Notes under the pieces: model-generated
Seen by the model: only the letters and a program-made list of their open reading frames with translations
Databases searched by the model: none
What the model was told of the DNA's origin: nothing
Made by a program: the position numbers and the translations under genes
Assembly (NCBI GenBank): GCA_900768005.1
Contig: CAAGBE010000105.1
Coordinates: forward strand, 1-5,018
Direction of reading: 5' to 3'
Origin: Clostridia bacterium
Lineage (GTDB): Bacteria; Bacillota; Clostridia; UMGS1883
Length of the DNA: 5,018 nt
Shown: in pieces, positions 1-3,707 of the stretch
Numbering within the stretch: position 1 is the first letter of the stretch
Layout: the number at the start of each line of letters is the position of its first letter

Positions 1-423
1 ATTCCCAAGATAAAAAACAAGCTTCAGACAATCAAGGATGTAGGTCTAGGTTATATAAAGCTTGGTCAGTCCTCCACAACTCTTTCGGGTGGCGAAGCAC
101 AGAGAGTAAAGCTTGCAACCGAGCTTTCCAAACGCTCTACTGGAAAGACTATCTATATTCTTGACGAGCCAACCACGGGACTTCACAGTGCCGATGTACA
201 CAGGCTGATAGATGTCCTCAACAGATTTGTTGAAGAGGGGAATACAGTTCTGGTAATTGAGCATAACCTTGATGTTATAAAAACTGCAGACCACATAATT
301 GACCTTGGTCCCGAGGGCGGTGACAACGGTGGTACAATCGTAGCCGAGGGTACCCCAGAAGAGGTGGCAGAAAACCCGAAATCCTATACAGGAATGTTCC
401 TCAGGAAACTTTTAGACAAATAA
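1..423 (+). CDS. uvrA: UvrABC excinuclease subunit A, C-terminal part
   Basis: This is the last 140 residues of UvrA, the damage-sensing ATPase of nucleotide excision repair; the window begins inside the gene, so the start and most of the roughly 940-residue protein are missing. It holds the second ABC ATPase domain: the signature LSGGEAQRVKLA at fragment residues 28-39, the Walker B stretch IYILDEPTTGLH at 51-62 with D55 and catalytic E56, and the H-loop histidine in VIEHN at H88. The end, with HIIDLGPEGGDNGG followed by a GTPEEVA-type tail, is typical of UvrA and separates it from ordinary ABC transporter ATPases. UvrA dimers act in the cytoplasm with UvrB and UvrC. In the family uvrA usually follows uvrB, which would lie off the left edge. 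No frameshift or missing motif is visible. Identification is secure. Confidence 0.97.
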   Translation: MPKIKNKLQTIKDVGLGYIKLGQSSTTLSGGEAQRVKLATELSKRSTGKTIYILDEPTTGLHSADVHRLIDVLNRFVEEGNTVLVIEHNLDVIKTADHIIDLGPEGGDNGGTIVAEGTPEEVAENPKSYTGMFLRKLLDK

Positions 424-453
424 ATCATAATACCCCTTTGTATTTAATACTTA
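424..453 (+). promoter_or_regulatory. Possible sigma-E-type promoter for yabP
   Basis: ATCATAAT (424-431) matches 6 of 8 positions of the Bacillus sigma-E -35 consensus (GKCATATT). After 14 bases AATACTTA (446-453) keeps the central ATAC of the -10 consensus CATACAMT but only 4 of 8 positions. Known yabP and yabQ genes are sigma-E dependent in B. subtilis, which is the main reason to consider it. A start near 459-460 would leave out the 5' arm of the hairpin and free the Shine-Dalgarno. The -10 is weak and the leader very short, so this is tentative. Confidence 0.28.
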
Positions 454-472
454 TTAATACAAGGGGGTTTTT
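433..472 (+). terminator. uvrA terminator hairpin overlapping the yabP Shine-Dalgarno
   Basis: The 5' arm CCCCTTTGTATT (433-444) pairs with AATACAAGGGGG (456-467) over 12 positions with a single T:G pair. It can extend towards the loop with one bulge. TTTTT (468-472) follows, so it has the form of an intrinsic terminator ten bases after the uvrA stop. The 3' arm also holds AAGGGGG (461-467), the only Shine-Dalgarno for the yabP ATG at 476, so any read-through RNA would hide that site. The T run is short, so termination may be partial. Confidence 0.7.
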
Positions 473-475
473 ATT

Positions 476-751
476 ATGACAGAAATAACAAACAAAAAGA
501 TAGGTAACATCATTATTGAAAACCGTGCAAAAATGACGGCAGGAGGAATCCGTGATGTGGAAACATTTTCTCCTGAGAGAATTGTCCTCATTACCGACGG
601 ACATCTTCTGACTGTTACGGGAAAGGGGATGAAGGTCAAGAAGCTTTCCACAGAAACAGGAGAAATTTTCATTGAGGGAGAAATTTCAGGCTGTGTTTAT
701 TCCGAGGGAAAAGGTGATAGGGAAAGCTTCTTAAAAAGGGTGCTTAAATAA
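476..751 (+). CDS. yabP: Sporulation protein YabP (YabP/YqfC family)
   Basis: A 91-residue protein of the YabP/YqfC sporulation family, made in the mother cell and thought to act at the forespore surface during coat and cortex assembly; its biochemical role is unknown. The family pattern is clear: a short variable start, then 'ENRAKMTAGGIRDVETF' (15-31), a beta-rich middle with 'LLTVTGKGMKVKKL' (44-57), then 'GEIFIEGEISGCVY' (62-75) and a short amphipathic end. This matches B. subtilis YabP in order and length (about 100 residues). It has no signal peptide or membrane segment. The ATG at 476 has AAGGGGG eight bases upstream. Its TAA shares one base with the ATG of yabQ (TAATG), so the two are probably translationally coupled. 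In B. subtilis yabN and the yabO/rqcP gene precede yabP, whereas here uvrA does. Confidence 0.88.
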   Translation: MTEITNKKIGNIIIENRAKMTAGGIRDVETFSPERIVLITDGHLLTVTGKGMKVKKLSTETGEIFIEGEISGCVYSEGKGDRESFLKRVLK

Positions 752-1239
752 TGGAGGTATCATCATCCCATCAGGTCAACGTGTTTTTTATTTATGTATT
801 GTCGGGTCTTATATGCGGAACATTTTTTGATGTACAGAGGCTTTTGAGGAAAAAGTTTGCCGCAGGCGGTACCCGTACTCTTGTAGAAGATTTCGTATTT
901 GCTGTATTTACCGTATTTATGACAATTGCACCGGGATTTATTTATAACAACGGAGAAATGCGTTACTATCAGATTATAGGGATTTTATGCGGCGGTATCC
1001 TTTATGCCACCGCATTAAGCCGTATGGTTATGAAAATTCTCGGTTTCCTTTTTCATCTTATAGAAAAAATCATTGTTAAACCAGTGGTAAAAATATGCCT
1101 GCTTCTTACAATTCCCGTAAAATGGATAATACGGAAAATAAAAAAACTGAAACATCTTGGTAAACGGGTACAAAAAAAGCTCTCAAGACATACAAAAAAA
1201 CGTCGGAAAGCTTTAAAAAAAAGAATTAAAATGTTGTAA
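751..1239 (+). CDS. yabQ: Spore cortex biosynthesis protein YabQ
   Basis: A 162-residue membrane protein of the YabQ family. In B. subtilis YabQ sits in the membrane around the forespore and is needed for cortex formation. Hydrophobic segments lie at about residues 10-26, 46-65, 72-89 and 101-127. After the first comes the family-like 'GLICGTFFDVQRLLRKKF' (19-36), a Gly/Phe/Asp/Arg pattern. The last 35 residues are extremely basic (19 Lys or Arg) and should face the cytoplasm; their DNA is rich in A runs. The start overlaps the yabP stop by one base, and AAAAAGGG lies ten bases upstream of the ATG. The assignment rests on topology, length and the gene order yabP-yabQ-divIC-S1, which is diagnostic in Firmicutes. 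The protein sequence itself diverges quickly in this family. Confidence 0.87.
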   Translation: MEVSSSHQVNVFFIYVLSGLICGTFFDVQRLLRKKFAAGGTRTLVEDFVFAVFTVFMTIAPGFIYNNGEMRYYQIIGILCGGILYATALSRMVMKILGFLFHLIEKIIVKPVVKICLLLTIPVKWIIRKIKKLKHLGKRVQKKLSRHTKKRRKALKKRIKML

Positions 1240-1246
1240 AAAAATC

Positions 1247-1275
1247 TTTACAAATGAAAATCTATAAGTTATACT
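1247..1275 (+). promoter_or_regulatory. Sigma-A-type promoter for divIC, flanked by two inverted repeats
   Basis: TTTACA (1247-1252) and TATACT (1270-1275) are each one base from consensus and are separated by the ideal 17 bases. The predicted start is near 1282, just before the divIC ribosome binding site. The -35 lies in the repeat TTGTAAA-6-TTTACAA (1234-1240 / 1247-1253) and the -10 in TATAAGT-3-ACTTATA (1263-1269 / 1273-1279). These could be protein-binding sites or weak hairpins. The promoter would separate the division gene from the sporulation genes upstream. Confidence 0.65.
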
Positions 1276-1284
1276 TATAAGGTG

Positions 1285-1292
1285 AGAGGTGA
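1285..1292 (+). promoter_or_regulatory. Ribosome binding site that decides the divIC start
   Basis: AGAGGTGA (1285-1292) lies five bases before the GTG at 1298. The alternative GTG at 1289 falls inside this site and would have only the weaker AAGGTGAG almost touching it, so 1298 is the better start. Confidence 0.6.
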
Positions 1293-1297
1293 GGGGC

Positions 1298-1606
1298 GTG
1301 AAAAAGCCTTTGAATCGCAAAACCCGAAAGAAACGCGTGTGGACACGCGACAGTATAATATATCTTGTAATCTGCATACTGGTGTTCGGCGGTTTTCTGT
1401 ACACTTTCATAGTGCAGGAGAAAACCTTGTCGGATATCCGCAAACAGCAGGCTTATTACAATGAAGAGATAGTTATTAAAGAGGGCGAGCTTGCCGAGGC
1501 TGAAGAAAGAGCTGCACACAGCTCCTCCGACAGATTTTATGAAGATAAGGCCCGTGACGAAGGGTATATCCGCGACGACGAAACACAGTTTGTAGTGGGT
1601 AATTGA
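1298..1606 (+). CDS. divIC: Cell division protein DivIC / FtsB family (septum formation initiator)
   Basis: A 102-residue bitopic membrane protein of the FtsB/DivIC family, which joins FtsL and DivIB (FtsQ) in the divisome and helps activate septal peptidoglycan synthesis. The parts are in the expected order: a very basic cytoplasmic start (residues 2-17, KKPLNRKTRKKR), one membrane helix at about 19-39, a charged heptad-like coiled coil at about 40-75 on the outer face, and the conserved end 'ARDEGYIRDDETQFVV', which corresponds to the family's A-E-LGY--PGE--FV motif. Length is normal. I start it at GTG 1298; GTG 1289 would add three residues but has a badly placed ribosome binding site. It has its own sigma-A-type promoter just upstream. 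It lies between yabQ and an S1-domain gene, as in B. subtilis, which supports DivIC over other FtsB-like proteins. Confidence 0.87.
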   Translation: MKKPLNRKTRKKRVWTRDSIIYLVICILVFGGFLYTFIVQEKTLSDIRKQQAYYNEEIVIKEGELAEAEERAAHSSSDRFYEDKARDEGYIRDDETQFVVGN

Positions 1607-1644
1607 TGCATTTGGATTTCGTTTATTAATTTATTTATATACTG

Positions 1645-1663
1645 AAAGGGGTATAACACCTTT
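1645..1663 (+). promoter_or_regulatory. Hairpin holding the yabR Shine-Dalgarno
   Basis: AAAGGGGT (1645-1652) and ACACCTTT (1656-1663) are inverted repeats with one mismatch around a three-base loop (ATA). The first arm is the only purine-rich Shine-Dalgarno for the ATG at 1664, at an unusually long 12-base spacing. Pairing would hide the site, so it might tune translation. The stem is short and interrupted, so the effect may be small. Confidence 0.35.
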
Positions 1664-2086
1664 ATGGCATTGGAAGTAGGACAAATTGTAGAGGGTAAGG
1701 TTTCCGGGATAACGGGATTCGGTGCATTTATTGATTTACCTGACGGAGAGACAGGTCTTGTACATATTTCAGAAGTTGCAAGAAACTATGTTAAGGATAT
1801 AAATGAGCATCTTAGTGTAGGACAGGAGGTAAAGGTAAAGGTTTTGTCCCTTGATGAAAAGGGGAAAATCAGCCTTTCAATTAAAAAAGCTCAGGAGAAT
1901 AATTTCCGCCGTCCTCAGGCGGCACCTTTCAGCGGAAAGCCTGCTGAACTTGAATGGGGCTTTGAGAATACACAGAAAGATATGTCATTTGAGGATATGA
2001 TGGCTTCCTTTAAGCAGTCGAGCGATGCAAGAATGCTTGACATCAAGAGAAATGTTGAATCTAAAAGAGGAAGCAGAAGAAAGTAA
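1664..2086 (+). CDS. yabR: S1 RNA-binding domain protein, YabR/CvfD type
   Basis: A 140-residue cytoplasmic protein with one N-terminal S1 (OB-fold) RNA-binding domain and a low-complexity tail. The S1 domain covers about residues 4-76: VEGKVSGITGFGAFIDL with the aromatic F19/F22 surface, then GLVHISEVARNYVKDI, and 'VKVKVLSLDEKGKISLSIK'. This is the pattern of YabR and general stress protein 13, small ribosome-associated S1 proteins, and of streptococcal CvfD. The tail has an acidic, Phe/Met-rich segment (SFEDMMASFKQSSDARML, about 109-126) and ends in a basic run rich in Lys, Arg and Ser, which is common in this group. It follows divIC by 57 bases, with no convincing promoter between, so it is probably cotranscribed with divIC. 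A strong terminator follows. The precise role is not known in this lineage; the symbol rests on domain and position. Confidence 0.85.
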   Translation: MALEVGQIVEGKVSGITGFGAFIDLPDGETGLVHISEVARNYVKDINEHLSVGQEVKVKVLSLDEKGKISLSIKKAQENNFRRPQAAPFSGKPAELEWGFENTQKDMSFEDMMASFKQSSDARMLDIKRNVESKRGSRRK

Positions 2087-2091
2087 CAACT

Positions 2092-2121
2092 AAAACGCTA
2101 TGCAGTTGCATAGCGTTTTTT
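2092..2121. terminator. Intrinsic terminator between convergent genes
   Basis: AAAACGCTATGC (2092-2103) and GCATAGCGTTTT (2108-2119) form a perfect 12-bp stem with the loop AGTT, and the T run continues to 2121. It starts five bases after the yabR stop and lies three bases from the stop of the minus-strand gene ending at 2125. On the minus strand the same stem is followed by TTTTAGTT, so it can probably stop transcription from both sides, more strongly for the plus strand. Confidence 0.9.
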
Positions 2122-2124
2122 GTT

Positions 2125-2514
2125 TCATCTAAGGCTATATTTCCCCAATACTTCTACATTTTTAATTTCTTTTTTCATAATGTCTTTTATACTCAGACCC
2201 AATGCGTTGCACAACCCTGCAATATAAAACAGCATTTCGCCGATTTCATTTTCAATAATACCTTTACATTCAGGGCAGAGATTTCCCTCTGTACCCGAAT
2301 TTGCTTTTTCTGCAAAATCTTTGTCAGAAAATACGGACAGGCTTTTTTCTCCCACAATTTTAAGACAGCCACACCCCGTAGCCGTTTTAACCGTGCTTCG
2401 GCATATTTTTCCGCAGGAATTCTGACATTTTGTCAGGATATCTAAAATGTTTTGGTTTCTCACAATCAAGTGCGAAACCTTTTCCTGAAAATTCTCGGAT
2501 TCTTTCTCGGACAT
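2125..2514 (-). CDS. Cysteine-rich MazG-like protein of unknown function
   Basis: A 129-residue soluble protein. The C-terminal third, from about E88 ('ENEIGEMLFYIAGLCNALGL' and the helix after it), closely follows the second helical pair of MazG-type NTP pyrophosphohydrolases, with E90 and E93 in the place of the metal-binding ExxE/D. The N-terminal part is helical, without the usual MazG start. It holds eight cysteines: C30, C34, C38, C48, C50, C80, C83 and C102. The spaced pairs (CGC at 48-50, CPEC at 80-83) suggest a metal site or redox function. From memory it resembles an uncharacterised clostridial family often labelled DUF1573 or MazG-like; I cannot verify that here. The start is ATG 2514, with GGAGG eight bases upstream; GTG 2523 would overlap the ribosome binding site. 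It has its own strong promoter and lies downstream of bsh. Catalysis is unproven. Confidence 0.72.
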   Translation of the reverse strand: MSEKESENFQEKVSHLIVRNQNILDILTKCQNSCGKICRSTVKTATGCGCLKIVGEKSLSVFSDKDFAEKANSGTEGNLCPECKGIIENEIGEMLFYIAGLCNALGLSIKDIMKKEIKNVEVLGKYSLR

Positions 2515-2522
2515 GGGTTTCA

Positions 2523-2527
2523 CCTCC
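2523..2527 (-). promoter_or_regulatory. Ribosome binding site that decides the MazG-like gene start
   Basis: Read on the minus strand, GGAGG (followed by TG) sits eight bases before the ATG at 2514. The in-frame GTG whose first base is 2523 overlaps this site and so is unlikely to be used. Confidence 0.75.
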
Positions 2528-2534
2528 GAGTATT

Positions 2535-2563
2535 ATTATATCCTTTTGCCTCTTAATAGTCAA
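2535..2563 (-). promoter_or_regulatory. Near-consensus sigma-A-type promoter of the MazG-like gene
   Basis: On the minus strand TTGACT (2563-2558) and a perfect TATAAT (2540-2535) are 17 bases apart. The predicted start is near 2528, directly before the ribosome binding site. I see no terminator between bsh and this promoter, so the gene may be read both from here and by read-through from bsh. Confidence 0.8.
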
Positions 2564-2593
2564 TGAAAGAGATTGTCGAAAAACAGTGTTTGC

Positions 2594-3568
2594 CTACCTC
2601 TGAAAATTTACCTGCCACTTTCTTTCAAGAGGAAAGGTGTATATTCTTTCTCCCGAAGTATCGTGTTCACTTAGCTTTACGGCATTAAGGCTCATATTAT
2701 CGTAGGTGGTGTAGTAATATATTCCCTCATCTATATTGATGCAGGAGGAATAGTAGGTTATTTCGGGAAAATCCTTTTCGGTCCTGTTAAGACCTCTCGT
2801 CTGATAAACGCTTCCCAGAATGTGAAAAACCTGATTTACACAGCATTGTTCATCATCAGGAGATACAGAATTAAGCCTTGTGAATGCTCCGCGTACAAAA
2901 CGGGAGGTTGACGACAAATCCCCCGGAAGACCGAGGCTTCCCATTCCCCTGCTATATGGGGTAAGATTTAACTTTTCGGAAAAGTGATTTTCGGGCGGAT
3001 TTGGGGAGAGGGACATATAATTGTTAAGCACAAACATCTGCATTGGAAATGTGGGACTGTTTGTGAGGACTCCCACCTCATTGTCGTATACAAAAAGTCC
3101 CTCTCTGCACGATTCTACAGTGATGCTTGAATGTTTATCACTTACTATCCAGTGAAGCGGTGTTGAGGGGTATTCTTCACTGAAATCAAGGTTTGTTACA
3201 TTTGTCTTTCTGAGAAGCTCCTTTGCCTCAGAAACACTTTTACACTGGGACAAAACCCACGGGATAAGCTCAAAGGATGCAATGTTATCATAGCCTTTTA
3301 GTTCCTCTTGAAAATGGGCATATCCAGAGAACAGAAGCCCTGCCATACACAAACCTTCTTCATTTGTTCCGTCAAAATAAAGGGGAAAATTATTTGACAC
3401 AATTCCCATTCCGATTATGGCATAATGTGAGGGGATTTCTTCCCTCGACCTGAAAACAAAAGGGAAATTTCTTGAAACTATCACTATTTTTTCGCCGAAA
3501 GAGTGTTCAAAATCAAGATTTCTCCCGAAATATCCGCATTTGGAACTATAAGTTACAGCAGTACACAT
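2594..3568 (-). CDS. bsh: Bile salt hydrolase (choloylglycine hydrolase, Ntn family)
   Basis: A 324-residue cytoplasmic Ntn hydrolase of the choloylglycine hydrolase / penicillin V acylase family; such enzymes cleave the amide bond of glycine- or taurine-conjugated bile salts. The protein starts MCTAVTY, so Cys2 becomes the N-terminal nucleophile once Met is removed. R16 and D19 (GRNLDFE), N170 (LTNSP) and R223 (TSRFVRGAF) match the catalytic set of characterised enzymes, and GLGLPGDLSS (211-220) and YSSCINIDEGIYYY are typical of Gram-positive bile salt hydrolases. One change stands out: the Asn of the usual GLNF motif is Leu79 here. Length is normal, and there is no signal peptide or truncation. 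I start at 3568 because AAGGAGG lies eight bases upstream and the nucleophile must follow Met; the in-frame ATG at 3607 would add 13 residues and bury Cys2. It is divergent from recJ. Substrate is inferred. Confidence 0.9.
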   Translation of the reverse strand: MCTAVTYSSKCGYFGRNLDFEHSFGEKIVIVSRNFPFVFRSREEIPSHYAIIGMGIVSNNFPLYFDGTNEEGLCMAGLLFSGYAHFQEELKGYDNIASFELIPWVLSQCKSVSEAKELLRKTNVTNLDFSEEYPSTPLHWIVSDKHSSITVESCREGLFVYDNEVGVLTNSPTFPMQMFVLNNYMSLSPNPPENHFSEKLNLTPYSRGMGSLGLPGDLSSTSRFVRGAFTRLNSVSPDDEQCCVNQVFHILGSVYQTRGLNRTEKDFPEITYYSSCINIDEGIYYYTTYDNMSLNAVKLSEHDTSGERIYTFPLERKWQVNFQR

Positions 3569-3576
3569 AAATAAAA

Positions 3577-3583
3577 CCTCCTT
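3577..3583 (-). promoter_or_regulatory. Ribosome binding site that decides the bsh start
   Basis: AAGGAGG on the minus strand lies eight bases before the ATG at 3568. This fixes the start so that the catalytic cysteine is residue 2, and rules out the upstream in-frame ATG at 3607. Confidence 0.9.
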
Positions 3584-3613
3584 GGTATTTTTAGTATAAA
3601 ACTTCAAATAATA

Positions 3614-3641
3614 ATTATACTTTTCGCTTTAAAATTGTTGA
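3614..3641 (-). promoter_or_regulatory. Probable bsh promoter, overlapping the recJ promoter
   Basis: On the minus strand TCAACA (3641-3636, 4 of 6 consensus bases) is followed after 16 bases by a perfect TATAAT (3619-3614). The start would be near 3607, giving a leader of about 40 bases. The -35 is weak and shares four bases with the -35 of recJ on the other strand. A second -10-like TATACT at 3598-3593 lacks a good -35. Confidence 0.5.
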
Positions 3642-3666
3642 AACCATTCGCAAAATATGATATAAT
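3638..3666 (+). promoter_or_regulatory. recJ promoter with extended -10
   Basis: TTGAAA (3638-3643) and TATAAT (3661-3666) are 17 bases apart, and TG at 3658-3659 makes an extended -10 (TGATATAAT). The predicted start is near 3673. An inverted repeat TATAAT-6-ATTATA (3661-3666 / 3673-3678) spans the -10 and the start point. Confidence 0.78.
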
Positions 3667-3707
3667 CAATCCATTATAGTTAGTTTTTTACGAAAGAAGG
3701 TAAGCGT

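Noticed and set aside
46..294. Minus-strand open frame of 82 codons inside uvrA
   Set aside because: It lies antisense to the clear UvrA ATPase motifs and its translation shows no recognisable domain.
456..463. AATACAAG as a sigma-E -10 for yabP
   Set aside because: It matches CATACAMT well (6 of 8), but a start near 470 would leave the mRNA without its Shine-Dalgarno, and no -35 fits.
454..672. Minus-strand open frame over yabP
   Set aside because: It is antisense to a well-supported sporulation gene.
1213..1519. Several open frames (1213-1443 and 1262-1519 on minus, 1282-1464 on plus) over divIC
   Set aside because: They overlap the divIC gene, which has the full family architecture, and their translations resemble nothing.
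1612..1643. Promoter before yabR (TTGGAT ... TATACT)
   Set aside because: The spacer is 20 bases and the start point would fall in or beyond the Shine-Dalgarno.
2564..2593. Terminator after bsh
   Set aside because: A TTTTT run is present on the minus strand, but the only possible stem (AAACA/TGTTT) has a one-base loop and cannot form.
3569..3607. Thirteen-residue N-terminal extension of bsh from an ATG at 3607
   Set aside because: It has no ribosome binding site, would contain the real AAGGAGG, and would move the catalytic Cys away from position 2.
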